Source: Sphingomonas yabuuchiae (GTDB taxonomy: Bacteria; Pseudomonadota; Alphaproteobacteria; Sphingomonadales; Sphingomonadaceae). From it: a stretch of 61,108 nt of DNA. The notes under the pieces were generated by a model. It saw only the letters and a program-made list of their open reading frames with translations. It ran no database searches and was not told the origin of the DNA. Shown one piece after another: positions 42,737-51,892 of this stretch (positions are counted from its first letter, which is position 1; the number at the start of each line of letters is the position of its first letter). Both the position numbers and the translations under genes were made by a program. The DNA is taken from the NCBI RefSeq assembly GCF_014199595.1, contig NZ_JACHNX010000019.1, positions 1 to 61,108 of the forward strand, in the 5' to 3' direction.

Positions 42737-43876
42737 TGGGTCGTGCGGCACCACCCATTCAAATGTCGTCACCGCCACCGGCAGCAGGTTCAACTCACCC
42801 CCATGCCCTTGCGCGATCCGGCGGGCCAGGGTCAGGCCGATGCCCGAGCCCTCCGGCTTGGTGGTGTGGAAGGGGCGGAAGATCCGTGCCCGCTCCGGCG
42901 CGGGGACGCCTTGGCCGCTGTCCGACACGCGCACCACCAGCCGGTCCGCCTGCCTGATGACGGCAAGCGTCACCGCCGGGGCGACCGTTCCGGCCAGAGC
43001 GGCTTCGGCCGCATTGTGGAGCAGCGCCCACAGCCCTTGCGTCAACTGGTCCCGGTCGCACCAGCCGGTCGCGGCCTCGGGCATGTCGACCGACAGCGTC
43101 ACCCGGTCACCGAAACGCTCGGTGAACAGGCGGGACAGATCGCCGACCAGTTCCCCCATATCAACCATAGCCCGCACCGGATCGGGCAGCCTGGCCAGCA
43201 TCCGATACGCCCGTGTAAAGCGCTCCAGCCCCTCGATCCGGCGGGTCAGTGTCGCCAGGATTCCGGGCAGCCGCGCATCGCCACGCTCCGCCGCCACCTG
43301 CGCGCTGTCGGCCAGCGAGACGATCGGCGACAGGCCGTTGAGCAGTTCGTGGCCGAGGATATCGATCATCTCGTTATCGGCATGGGCCTCGGCCGCGCGG
43401 CGTTCGGCCTCGATATCGACCAGCATCACCAGCGCACGGCCGGTGCCCGCCACCCGCTCGATCCGCCAGCTCCTGCCCTCATGGCGCAATTGCGTCTGCC
43501 CGGTGTTGAGCAGTGCGGTCGGTGTCGGGATCACCCGATCGTCGGTGGCGAACAGGCGGCGGCTGGCCCGGTTGATCGCCTGCGCTCGCCCGGCATCGAC
43601 GCGGAGCAGCGGCAGCGGGATCTGGTCGAACAGAGCGTCCAGCGGCGGGCCGTCCGGGGCCGGGCGCGTCGTCTCATGATCGCGACGCCCGCGTCCCGTC
43701 CGCGCCGCCGTCCAGCAGCCGGCTCCGATCAGCCAGGCGACGCACAGCCCCGCACCCAGGATCGATCCCAGCATTCCCTGCTGCCACGCCAACAGCATCG
43801 CCGCACCCAGGACGGTCAGCGCCAGCCCGGACAGCCCCGCCGCGACCGCGCGTCGCCGCGACAGGTCAAAGCCCAT
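42695..43876 (-). CDS. Membrane sensor histidine kinase
   Basis: A 393-aa sensor kinase with two membrane segments near the N-terminus (about 12-32 and 36-55), a short PAS-like segment, an H-box 'MIDILGHELLNGLSPI', and a HATPase domain with N-box 'WALLHNAAEAAL', 'VSDSGQGVP', 'FRPFHTTKPEGSGIGLTLAR'. It resembles the NtrY-like kinases that partner with PrrX/NtrX-type regulators. The ATG at 43876 overlaps the response-regulator gene by 11 bases, so the two form an operon. The C-terminus ('LSSPARGGGSAQR') is encoded by the palindromic repeat and is probably an acquired tail. Confidence 0.9.
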   Translation of the reverse strand: MGFDLSRRRAVAAGLSGLALTVLGAAMLLAWQQGMLGSILGAGLCVAWLIGAGCWTAARTGRGRRDHETTRPAPDGPPLDALFDQIPLPLLRVDAGRAQAINRASRRLFATDDRVIPTPTALLNTGQTQLRHEGRSWRIERVAGTGRALVMLVDIEAERRAAEAHADNEMIDILGHELLNGLSPIVSLADSAQVAAERGDARLPGILATLTRRIEGLERFTRAYRMLARLPDPVRAMVDMGELVGDLSRLFTERFGDRVTLSVDMPEAATGWCDRDQLTQGLWALLHNAAEAALAGTVAPAVTLAVIRQADRLVVRVSDSGQGVPAPERARIFRPFHTTKPEGSGIGLTLARRIAQGHGGELNLLPVAVTTFEWVVPHDPLSSPARGGGSAQR

Positions 43877-45170
43877 GGCGCGCCATCCGCCGATACAGCG
43901 CCCCGCGACTGAGCCCCAGCGCCTGCGCCGCCTGGGTGACATTGTGGTGATGTTCGACCAGCGCCGCCTCGATCATCACGCGTTCGCTTTCGTCCAGATC
44001 GAAACTGGCGCGGGAAAGCGCCGGGGCCGCATTGGGGGCGACCGGTGGGGCGAGCAGCGCGGCCTCGATCACGCCCTGTTCGCCCAGCAACAGCGCCCGC
44101 TCGATCGCGGCGGCAAGGCCGCGTGCCTCGTCGGGCCAGTGCGCCGTTGCCAGCAACGCCTCGGCGGCGGGAGTGAAGCGGGGCGCGGGCAGGCCGTGCC
44201 GCTCGGCCGCGATCCGCGCGAAATGGCGGGCAAGCAGCGGCACATCGTCCTGTCGTTCGGCCAGCGAGGGTGCTGCGATCTCCACGGCCGCGATCCGCCG
44301 AGCCAGCGCGGGTGTGATCGCGCGGGGATCGTCGGCGATGGTGATATAGCGGTCCTCCGGTCGCAACCGGTCGAGCAGCCGGGCCTGTGTCACGTCGTCC
44401 AGCTTGTCGGGATGGCGGAGCAGCCAGCTCGTCCCCCTCTCGGCGCCGTCCAGCCGCGTCCAGGCCAGCGGATCGCGCACGTCGATCCGCTGCATCGGCC
44501 GCCCGGCCGCGTGGGAGGCGGCATGGAGCGCGGCGGCGATCAGGCCGCGCCCCGCGCCCGATGGCCCGGTCACGACGACACCCGCCATGGTCGGGCCGAC
44601 ACGGCGGATCAGGTCGCGGACACGCGCGATGGCGGGGCTGTCGCCCAGCAGGCGGGCGGGTTCGGCGGTGCCCTCGGTCACGGCATGATCGCGGGGCGCG
44701 GCGCGGCGACGCGCAGCCAGTTCGATCTTGGCGATCAGCTCGGCATTGCGCCACGGCTTCATCACAAAGTCGCGCGCGCCCGCCTGCATCGCCGTCACGG
44801 CCAGCCGGATGCCGCTATGCGCGGTGATGACGATGATGCACGCACCCGGATCGTCGGCGAGCAGCCGGTCGAGCATCGCCAGTCCCTCCGCCCCGTCCGT
44901 TCGCCCGGCGGCGTAGTTGAGGTCGAGCAGGATCGCGTCGTAGCGCCGGGCCGCCAGAAGCGAAAAGCCGTCCTCCGGCCCCTGCGCCACATCCAGCCTA
45001 TGTCCCGCCAGATCGATCGCGATGGCCAGCGATTCGGCGATGCGCGGATTGTCGTCGATCAGGAGGATCGAGAGCGGGCTTGACGCATCCCCGGACCGTC
45101 CATTTCCGGGCGGTGCGTCCGGACACGAACGGTCGGATTCGGCCGGGGTGGGTGAAAATGGCGTATTCAT
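43866..45170 (-). CDS. Response regulator, NtrC-like but with eroded AAA+ domain
   Basis: A 434-aa protein with a receiver (residues 32-150; phospho-acceptor in 'AILLDLNY', switch Lys in 'FVMKPW'), a shortened AAA+ region (about 175-345) and a C-terminal Fis-type helix-turn-helix ('NVTQAAQALGLSRGALYRRM'). The Walker A loop reads 'GPSGAGRG', with Arg in place of Lys. The stretch that should hold ELFG, GAFTGA and Walker B is missing. It therefore cannot act as a sigma-54 activator and probably controls sigma-70 promoters as a dimer. It diverges from the export operon, its likely target, and overlaps its kinase gene. No good Shine-Dalgarno precedes the start. Confidence 0.9.
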   Translation of the reverse strand: MNTPFSPTPAESDRSCPDAPPGNGRSGDASSPLSILLIDDNPRIAESLAIAIDLAGHRLDVAQGPEDGFSLLAARRYDAILLDLNYAAGRTDGAEGLAMLDRLLADDPGACIIVITAHSGIRLAVTAMQAGARDFVMKPWRNAELIAKIELAARRRAAPRDHAVTEGTAEPARLLGDSPAIARVRDLIRRVGPTMAGVVVTGPSGAGRGLIAAALHAASHAAGRPMQRIDVRDPLAWTRLDGAERGTSWLLRHPDKLDDVTQARLLDRLRPEDRYITIADDPRAITPALARRIAAVEIAAPSLAERQDDVPLLARHFARIAAERHGLPAPRFTPAAEALLATAHWPDEARGLAAAIERALLLGEQGVIEAALLAPPVAPNAAPALSRASFDLDESERVMIEAALVEHHHNVTQAAQALGLSRGALYRRMARHGL

Positions 45171-45260
45171 AGGGGTTTAGGTTTTTCGCCCGTTCGGGGT
45201 GACACTCCATCCATGATGACCGAACAGCCCGTACACGCAAGCGCTTCACCGGGGGCGGGA

Positions 45261-46493
45261 ATGGACCGCGTAATCGCGCGCAAGGCTGTGCCTTGGTGGC
45301 GTCGCCGCCCGGTGGTGATCGCCGTCTTGCTGGCGATCGGCGCGGTGCTGGTCTGGCGACTGCTGCCTGCCGCCGGATCGACCGATATCGCCGCCGCCAA
45401 TATCGAAACGGGCGAGGTCACCCGCGCCGCCTTCGACGATTATCTGCCCGTCCGTGCCACCGTCACGCCGCGCATCACCACGCTGGTCGGCGTGCTGTCG
45501 GGCGGGCAGGTGGAAAAGCTGCTGGCGCAGGACGGGCAGATGGTCAGCGCGGGACAGCCGCTGGCCACGCTCGCCAATCCGCAGCTGAAACTCGATGTGC
45601 TGACCCGCGAGGCGCAGATCGCCAGCCAGCTGGGCGGCGTGGCGAGCGAGGGGCTGGGGATCGAGCGTAACAAGCTCGACCGCGCCGGGCAGGTGGCGCA
45701 GGCCGAATATGACCTCATCAAGGCGCGCCGCGACCTGGGCATCCGCCGCCAGTTGCACGATCAGGGCTTTCTGTCGGACGCGGGCGTGAAGAGCTTCGAG
45801 GAGGAGGCCGCCTATCAGGAAAAGCGCCTTGCCCAGCTAAGGTCAGGCCGCGCCACTGAGGCGCGGATCACCGCCACCCAGTCCGCACGGCTGAACGACA
45901 CCCAAGTAAGGCTGTCAGGCAATTTGGCGGCGGTACGCGCGGGGCTGGAGGCGCTGACCATCCGTGCGCCTGCCGCTGGGCGGCTGACCAACTTCACCAT
46001 CCAGCCGGGCCAGACGCTGAAGCCCGGCGATCCGGCGGGGCAGGTCGATAGCGAGGGCTCGTGGAAGCTGGTCGCGCAGGTCGACGAATATTATCTCGGC
46101 CGCGTCGCGCCGGGCCAGACGGCGACCGGCTCGGACGGCGCCAGGCTGACCGTGTCCAAGGTGCTTCCGGCGGTGAAGGACGGGCGGTTCCAGGTCGAAC
46201 TGACCTTCGACAAGGCACCGGCCGGGCTCAATCGCGGGCAGACGATCGACATCCGCATCACGCTGGGCGCTGCGAGCCGCGAGGTGGTGGCGCCGGTCGG
46301 CGGCTGGCTGGAGGCGGGGGGTGCTTCCGCCTTCGTGCTCGATCCCGACGGTGCCCATGCCCGCCGCCGCGCCGTCCGCATCGGCCGCCGCAATCCCGAA
46401 CAGGTGGAGATCCTCTCCGGCCTCAATCCCGGCGAGCGCATCGTCATCAGCAACACCGCGTCCGTGAAGGGCGACATCCTGAACATCCGATAA
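45261..46493 (+). CDS. Periplasmic adaptor of export system (HlyD/MacA type)
   Basis: A 410-aa membrane-fusion protein: short cytoplasmic N-terminus, one membrane anchor ('PVVIAVLLAIGAVLVWRLL'), a biotinyl-lipoyl domain split around a helical hairpin (about 75-230, with 'LGGVASEGLGIERNKLDRAG' and 'EEEAAYQEKRLAQLRSGRAT'), then beta-barrel and membrane-proximal domains. It would join the inner-membrane ABC pump to the TolC-like channel encoded five genes on. ATG 45261 is preceded by GGGGGCGGGA; an in-frame ATG at 45213 lacks a ribosome site and would leave only 42 bases to the divergent gene. Confidence 0.9.
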   Translation: MDRVIARKAVPWWRRRPVVIAVLLAIGAVLVWRLLPAAGSTDIAAANIETGEVTRAAFDDYLPVRATVTPRITTLVGVLSGGQVEKLLAQDGQMVSAGQPLATLANPQLKLDVLTREAQIASQLGGVASEGLGIERNKLDRAGQVAQAEYDLIKARRDLGIRRQLHDQGFLSDAGVKSFEEEAAYQEKRLAQLRSGRATEARITATQSARLNDTQVRLSGNLAAVRAGLEALTIRAPAAGRLTNFTIQPGQTLKPGDPAGQVDSEGSWKLVAQVDEYYLGRVAPGQTATGSDGARLTVSKVLPAVKDGRFQVELTFDKAPAGLNRGQTIDIRITLGAASREVVAPVGGWLEAGGASAFVLDPDGAHARRRAVRIGRRNPEQVEILSGLNPGERIVISNTASVKGDILNIR

Positions 46494-46505
46494 GGGGGAA
46501 GATTG

Positions 46506-47183
46506 ATGATCCGACTGGAAGGCATTCAGCGCCGCTACGTCTCCGACGAGGTGGAGACGACCGCGCTGCACGATATCGACCTGCATGTCGCGGCGGGCGA
46601 GTTCCTGGCCATCATGGGGCCGTCGGGCTGCGGCAAGTCGACGCTGCTCAACACGCTGGGCACGGTCGATCGGCCGACGGGCGGGCGCTACATGTTCGGC
46701 GATCGCGACCTGGCGGCGATGGACGAGAAGCAGCTGGCCAGGTTTCGCGCCGAGACTTTGGGCTTCGTCTTCCAGAGCTTCAACCTGATCGACGAATTGA
46801 CCATCGAGGAGAATGTCGCACTTGGCCTCGCCTATCGCGGCGACGTGGGGGACCGCCGGGGGCGGGTGGCCGCCGCGATGGACAAGGTCGGCATCGCCCA
46901 CCGCGCGCGCCACTTCCCGCATCAGCTGTCGGGCGGCCAGCAGCAGCGCGCCGCCATCGCCCGCGCCATCGTCGGCGATCCCAAGCTGATCCTGGCCGAC
47001 GAGCCGACCGGCAATCTCGACACCGCCAATGGCGAGCAGGTGATGAACATCCTGACCGGGCTGAATGATGCGGGTGCGACCATCGTGATGGTGACCCACT
47101 CGCCCAGCCATGCCGACCTCGCCAAGCGCCGCATCGACATGCTCGACGGCCGCATCGTCGCCAGCGCCATGCGCGCGATCTGA
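46506..47183 (+). CDS. ABC transporter ATPase, MacB/LolD type
   Basis: A 225-aa ATP-binding subunit with Walker A 'GPSGCGKST', Q-loop in 'FVFQSFNLIDELT', signature 'LSGGQQQR', Walker B 'LILADEPTGNLD' and switch His in 'VMVTHS'. It is the type VII (mechanotransmission) class that works with FtsX-fold permeases. ATG 46506 follows an AAGGGGGAAG ribosome site. It lies 12 bases after the adaptor gene. The permease is encoded separately, two genes on. Confidence 0.95.
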   Translation: MIRLEGIQRRYVSDEVETTALHDIDLHVAAGEFLAIMGPSGCGKSTLLNTLGTVDRPTGGRYMFGDRDLAAMDEKQLARFRAETLGFVFQSFNLIDELTIEENVALGLAYRGDVGDRRGRVAAAMDKVGIAHRARHFPHQLSGGQQQRAAIARAIVGDPKLILADEPTGNLDTANGEQVMNILTGLNDAGATIVMVTHSPSHADLAKRRIDMLDGRIVASAMRAI

Positions 47184-47205
47184 CCCCATTTTTCGGAGTT
47201 ACGCC

Positions 47206-47964
47206 ATGAAGACGATCCTGCCGCTTCCGCTGATCCTTTCCGTCCTGCCGGTCGCCGCGACCCCGGCCCAGGCGCAGACTGCACGCAGCTTCGCGCTGTC
47301 GGGCTTCGACCGGATATCGCTGGAGGGCTGTGACAATGCCGTGGTCACCATCGGCAACGCATTCTCGGTTCGGGCGGTCGGCCAGCCCGTCTCACTGGAG
47401 GTCATCCGCGCCGAGGTTCGGCAGCAGAAGCTGATCATCACGCGTCCGAACGGCATGTGCGACAGCCGTGCCAAGCGCCCCGGCGCGACGATCGAGATCA
47501 CCGTCCCGCGCCTGCGCGGCGTCGAATCGGAGGGTACGGGTTCCATGCGACTGCATCCGTTCGAGGCGGGGGAGTTCGAGGCCGAAATGTCCGGCACCGG
47601 TAATCTGACGATGGAAGGTTTGCGCGGTCGGAAGGTGGGCATCACCATGTCCGGGACGGGCAACGCCCAGATACAGGATATCCGCGTGACGACGCTGGCG
47701 CTGGAAACGAACGGCACGGGTTCGATCCGAGGAGCGGGCGCGGTCGACGCGCTGTCGATCGACAGCAGCGGCACCGGCAATGTCGACACCACCGCGATGA
47801 CCACGCGCATGTTGTCGGTCGATGCCAGCGGCACCGGCGGCGTGCGAGCCCAGGCGAACGGCCCGGCGGCGATCGACGCCAGCGGCATGACCCGCGTCGT
47901 GGTTGGCGGCCGTCCGCAGTGCACCGTCGACAAGAGCGGCTTTGCCCGCGTCACCTGCGGTTGA
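47206..47964 (+). CDS. Exported GIN/DUF2807 beta-helix protein
   Basis: A 252-aa exported protein (signal peptide to about residue 24, 'TPAQAQ') with a GIN/DUF2807 head domain. The C-terminal two thirds repeat an SGTGN-like turn about every 20-25 residues ('MSGTGNLTM', 'MSGTGNAQI', 'TNGTGSIRG', 'SSGTGNVDT', 'ASGTGGVRA'), as in a right-handed beta helix. One Cys pair is possible ('CDN', 'MCDS') and another Cys-pair near the C-terminus ('QCTVDKSGFARVTC'). The function of the family is poorly known; proposed roles are surface adhesion or binding. Its place between ATPase and permease genes suggests it is a partner or cargo sensor of the exporter. Confidence 0.85.
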   Translation: MKTILPLPLILSVLPVAATPAQAQTARSFALSGFDRISLEGCDNAVVTIGNAFSVRAVGQPVSLEVIRAEVRQQKLIITRPNGMCDSRAKRPGATIEITVPRLRGVESEGTGSMRLHPFEAGEFEAEMSGTGNLTMEGLRGRKVGITMSGTGNAQIQDIRVTTLALETNGTGSIRGAGAVDALSIDSSGTGNVDTTAMTTRMLSVDASGTGGVRAQANGPAAIDASGMTRVVVGGRPQCTVDKSGFARVTCG

Positions 47965-47992
47965 TGGCCGGGATCATGGGGGACATCACATC

Positions 47993-50395
47993 ATGAACCG
48001 CTTTGCGCTTCTGTCGCTCTATCGCTCGCTTGTGCGCCATAAGCTCTACGCCGCGCTCAACATCGGCGGCCTGGCGGTGGGTATCGCCGTCTTCCTGGTC
48101 CTCAGCCTCTATGTCCGGTTCGAGACGGGGTATGAGAAATGGCTGCCGGGATATGATAAGCTGTATCTGACCCAGGAATATTGGGACATGCCGGGCAGTC
48201 CAGCCGATGGCTATTCGGTCAGCACCATGGGAGGCTTGATCGATCAGCTTCGGGAGGATTTCCCGGATACGGTCGGAACCCGCTTTCAGGAGACTGACGC
48301 CAATGTGGTGAAGGGGGAAAATGCTACCAGCGAACCCTTCGCGTATGCCGATTCCGACCTGTTTGAGATCCTTCGCCTGCCGATGATTTTCGGTGAGGCT
48401 GCCCGCGCTTTGCAAGCGCCGGACAATGTCCTGATCAATGAGACAATCGCGAAGCGCTATTTTCCGGGTAGCAATCCGATCGGGCAGACCATGACCCTGA
48501 CGGTCCTCGGCAAAACGGCTAACTATCGCGTGGCGGGCATCTTCCGCGACCTGCCCCCAAATACCGAGCTGCGCTTCTCGATGCTGGCCAAGACGCCCTA
48601 TCCGCACCCGGACAAGATGTGGTTTCACTGGGGTAGTTCGCGCGCCTGGACGATCCTGCGTTTTGAGACCTCCCAGGCGGCAAAGAGCCGTGAGGCACAG
48701 TTGCGCGGCTTCGTCGACCGGCGCGCGGCGAAGGACCAGAGTACTTCGGTTCGCAATCTCAGCCTGAAGCTCACGCCGATTGCAGATATCCACCTGCAAA
48801 GCACACCGGGTCGCAAGATGACGGCGGCGACGCTAGGTATCGTCGGCGTACTGACCCTGCTGATCGCGATCGTCAATTACGTGAATCTGGCGACGGCGCG
48901 GGCTGGGCTGCGGGCGCGGGAGGTCGCGATGCGCAAGGTGCTGGGGGCGAGCCGGGGCGTGCTGGTCCGGCAGTTTCTAGGGGAGGCGCTGCTTGTCGCG
49001 CTGCTTGCGGCGTTGGGCGGTCTGATCCTCGCTGAGCTCGGCCTTCCAATGATCAACGCCGCCGGGGGACTGAAGCTGTCGCTCGATTATGCCGTGGTCC
49101 TGCCCGGTCTGGCGCTGCTGGCGATGATTGTCGGAGGGCTGGCGGGCCTGTACCCGGCGCTGTTGCTGTCGCGCTTTCCGGCGGCGGCGGTGCTGGCCTC
49201 GTCCCGCTCGCCGGGCGGGGGCCGGGTGGGGGCGCGGGTCCGTGAGATGCTGGTGGTGTTCCAGTTCGCGCTTGCCATCGCCTTCATGATCGGAACGATC
49301 GTGCTGGTCGCGCAGACCCGCCATGTCCGCAAAACCGATGTCGGATTTCGCCGCGACGGGCTGGTGATCGTCAGCTCCACGAGCGACGGTGCCGTGACCG
49401 AACCCCAACTGACGGCGTTCATGGCGCGGGCGGCAGCCTTGCCAGGGGTACGATCGGTCACGACGTCGGATTCGTCGCCAGGGTCGAGCAGCTTGAACAG
49501 CGACAGCTATGCCGTGGCTGGAAAGCCGGAACCCGGCCCCAGCCTTCAGGCAATCATCACATCACCGAACTTCTATCCGACCTTCGGGATCAAGCTGATC
49601 GCGGGACGTCTGCCCGATGATTCCCACCGGGCCGATGACGCACGCAATGCCGATGACGCCGCGCGAAAGATTCCGAACGTCGTCGTCAACCGCAAGGGCG
49701 CCGAGGCACTGGGCTTCGACAGCCCGGAGGCGGCGATCGGCAAGACGGTCGGGCGGAGCAATCCCCGCACGATCATAGGTGTGGTGGAGAATGCCCGTTT
49801 CTTCTCGCCGCGCGATCCCGTCAATCCGACCATGTATTATTACCATTCGCGCTTCTCGACGATCCCGCGCACGACCCTGCGTGTCGAGGGCGATCCGCGT
49901 GAGACGATCGCGGCGCTGCGGGGCATCTGGCGCCAGATCGCGCCACAGGTGCCGTTCGAAGCTCAGACCGCAAACCAAAACATGGAGGAATATTACAAGG
50001 CCGACGACCGCGCGACGCGCCTGTTCGGCATCGGTGCGGGGCTAGCGGTCCTGATCGGCTGCGTGGGTCTCTGGGGCCTGGCCTCCTTCAATACGCAGCG
50101 GCGGGTGAAGGAGATCGGTATCCGCAAGACGCTGGGCGCGTCGGCCACCGATATCGTCAAGCTGCTAGTCGGGCAGTTCCTGCGGCCGGTGCTGATGGCC
50201 AATCTGGTCGCCTGGCCGCTGGCCTATGTCGCGATGCGGACATGGCTGGCGGGGTTCGACGACCGCGTGTCGCTGTCGCCGCTCTATTTCGTGGCCGCCA
50301 CGGCGCTGGCCCTGACCATCGCGGTACTGACCGTGCTGGGTCAGTCGCTCAAGGCCAGCCGCGCCGCACCCGCCTGGGCATTGCGCCATGACTAG
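47993..50395 (+). CDS. ABC transporter permease, FtsX/MacB fold
   Basis: An 800-aa permease with two FtsX-type units: a first membrane segment near residue 25 followed by a MacB periplasmic core domain (about 45-240), three membrane helices (about 275-420), a second single segment near 440, a second periplasmic domain (about 460-670) and three final helices. The conserved 'REVAMRKVLGASRGVLVRQF' and 'KEIGIRKTLGASATDIVKLL' loops contact the ATPase. With adaptor, ATPase and TolC-like protein it forms a tripartite exporter of peptides, macrolides or lipids; the cargo is unknown. Its stop overlaps the outer-membrane factor gene. Confidence 0.92.
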   Translation: MNRFALLSLYRSLVRHKLYAALNIGGLAVGIAVFLVLSLYVRFETGYEKWLPGYDKLYLTQEYWDMPGSPADGYSVSTMGGLIDQLREDFPDTVGTRFQETDANVVKGENATSEPFAYADSDLFEILRLPMIFGEAARALQAPDNVLINETIAKRYFPGSNPIGQTMTLTVLGKTANYRVAGIFRDLPPNTELRFSMLAKTPYPHPDKMWFHWGSSRAWTILRFETSQAAKSREAQLRGFVDRRAAKDQSTSVRNLSLKLTPIADIHLQSTPGRKMTAATLGIVGVLTLLIAIVNYVNLATARAGLRAREVAMRKVLGASRGVLVRQFLGEALLVALLAALGGLILAELGLPMINAAGGLKLSLDYAVVLPGLALLAMIVGGLAGLYPALLLSRFPAAAVLASSRSPGGGRVGARVREMLVVFQFALAIAFMIGTIVLVAQTRHVRKTDVGFRRDGLVIVSSTSDGAVTEPQLTAFMARAAALPGVRSVTTSDSSPGSSSLNSDSYAVAGKPEPGPSLQAIITSPNFYPTFGIKLIAGRLPDDSHRADDARNADDAARKIPNVVVNRKGAEALGFDSPEAAIGKTVGRSNPRTIIGVVENARFFSPRDPVNPTMYYYHSRFSTIPRTTLRVEGDPRETIAALRGIWRQIAPQVPFEAQTANQNMEEYYKADDRATRLFGIGAGLAVLIGCVGLWGLASFNTQRRVKEIGIRKTLGASATDIVKLLVGQFLRPVLMANLVAWPLAYVAMRTWLAGFDDRVSLSPLYFVAATALALTIAVLTVLGQSLKASRAAPAWALRHD

Positions 50396-51662
50396 GCGGT
50401 GGTGGCTGATGGGCGTGGCTCTGGTCGCCGCCGCCCCCGCCTCGGCCGAGACGCTGCGGGAGGCGATGGCGGCGGCGTGGGAGGGCAATCCCGAACTCGC
50501 CGCTGCACGCGCCCGGCAGGATGCGCTGGCGGAAACCCCCAATCAGGCACGCGCCGCCGGGCGGCTGACGGCAGGGGCGACGGGCAATGCGGGCTACGAC
50601 CGGCTGGGCTATGACGGCACCGGCACGCGGACGGGGACGACCTCGGCGCTGGGCGGTGTCAACGCGACCCTGCCGATCTGGACCGGCGGGCGGGTGTCCT
50701 CGGCAGTGCGGGCAGCGAGGGGTGACGTCGCGGCGGGGGGCGAAGCCCTGCGCGATGCCGAAGCCGATGTGCTGGAGCGGGTCGTCGGCGCCTATGCCGA
50801 TCTGCTCTATACCCAGCAGGCGGTCGAGGTCGCACGGGTCGGGATCGAGCGGCTCGACAGCCAGGTGGCCGAGGCCAAGTCCCGCTACCGCCTGGGGCAG
50901 GCGACGCGGACCGATGTCGCGCAGTTGGAGGCGCAGCGGGCCAGCGTCGTCTCCAACCTGGTCGATGCCGAAGGAGCGGCGGCAACGGCAGCGGCGGCGT
51001 ACCGCGCGATCGTGGGGCGTGACGCAGGGATGCTGGACGCGACGATCGCGACCCCCGCCGCCCTGCCGCGCACACTGGCCGATGCACGGGCGGCGGCGGA
51101 GGCGGGCAATCCGCTGCTCCTCGCCCAGCAGCGACGGGTGGATGCCGCCGCCGCGCGCATCGATCAGGCACGCGCCGATGGCGCTCCGGCGGTCGATCTG
51201 GCCGGGGGCTATGGGCGCGGCGTGCAATGGGCGGGAGGGCGGACGAACGGCTTCGACAGTGCCGCCAATGCCGGACTGGCGCTGCGTATTCCGTTGCTGA
51301 CCGGCGGCCTCGTTTCCTCACGCGTGCGGCAGGCGGAGGCGGTGCGGCGGGCGGAGCGCTTCGATGCGGATGCCGTGGCGCGCGGCGTGGTGCGGGCGGC
51401 CGACTCGGCCTGGGCTTCGCTCACCGCCGCGCAAGGACGGCTGACCGCGAGTGCGGAGGGGCTGAAGGCGGCCGATCTGGCGCTGAAGGGCGTGCGGGCC
51501 GAATATGGCTTCGGCCTGCGCTCGACGATCGACATATTGGTGGCCGACCAGAGCTATCGCGCGGCGCAGCTGGCGGTGGCTCGGGCGCAGGTCGATGTGC
51601 TGACGGCGCAAGCGGCACTTTTGCGCGCGACGGGGCGGATGGGGCGGGGGGCGTTTGATTGA
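50388..51662 (+). CDS. TolC-family outer-membrane channel
   Basis: A 424-aa outer-membrane efflux protein with a signal peptide ('MGVALVAAAPASAE', cleaved near residue 20) and the duplicated helical architecture of TolC: the first repeat contains 'AMAAAWEGNPELAAARARQD', the second 'AAAEAGNPLLLAQQRRVDAA'. Sequence in between and at the C-terminus is rich in long Ala/Arg helices. Length is normal. Its ATG lies eight bases inside the permease gene, so it ends the export operon. A strong G/C-rich hairpin follows at 51711. Confidence 0.92.
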   Translation: MTRRWWLMGVALVAAAPASAETLREAMAAAWEGNPELAAARARQDALAETPNQARAAGRLTAGATGNAGYDRLGYDGTGTRTGTTSALGGVNATLPIWTGGRVSSAVRAARGDVAAGGEALRDAEADVLERVVGAYADLLYTQQAVEVARVGIERLDSQVAEAKSRYRLGQATRTDVAQLEAQRASVVSNLVDAEGAAATAAAAYRAIVGRDAGMLDATIATPAALPRTLADARAAAEAGNPLLLAQQRRVDAAAARIDQARADGAPAVDLAGGYGRGVQWAGGRTNGFDSAANAGLALRIPLLTGGLVSSRVRQAEAVRRAERFDADAVARGVVRAADSAWASLTAAQGRLTASAEGLKAADLALKGVRAEYGFGLRSTIDILVADQSYRAAQLAVARAQVDVLTAQAALLRATGRMGRGAFD

Positions 51663-51682
51663 GGGGGGTGGAGAGGGTTGGT

Positions 51683-51877
51683 CTCGGTGAGACACCTTAC
51701 CCTCCCCCAGCCCCTCCCGCCTGCGGGAGGGGAGTGATAAATATCCCGCCTCAGCCCAAAAACTTCTCCCCTCCCGCAAGCGAGTTTCAGGTCGGTCATG
51801 CCCCCGGCATGACCTAAACGATGCGGGGCATCGTTTACCTGAAACTGGGCTGGGGGAGGGCAGGGTGTCTCACCGAG
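51683..51877. repeat. 195-bp nested palindrome with three-way-junction core
   Basis: Outer arms 51683-51713 and 51847-51877 pair at 29 of 31 positions. Just inside the left arm is the hairpin CCCCTCCCGC-CT-GCGGGAGGGG (51711-51732). The core is a closed cloverleaf: stem AGTTTCAGGT (51783-51792) with ACCTGAAACT (51837-51846), enclosing GGTCATGCC-CCC-GGCATGACC (51794-51814) and AAACGATGC-GGG-GCATCGTTT (51816-51836), with single bases between. No open reading frame explains it. It lies between two convergent operons. Confidence 0.85.
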
Positions 51878-51892
51878 CCTGGTGCCCCCAAT

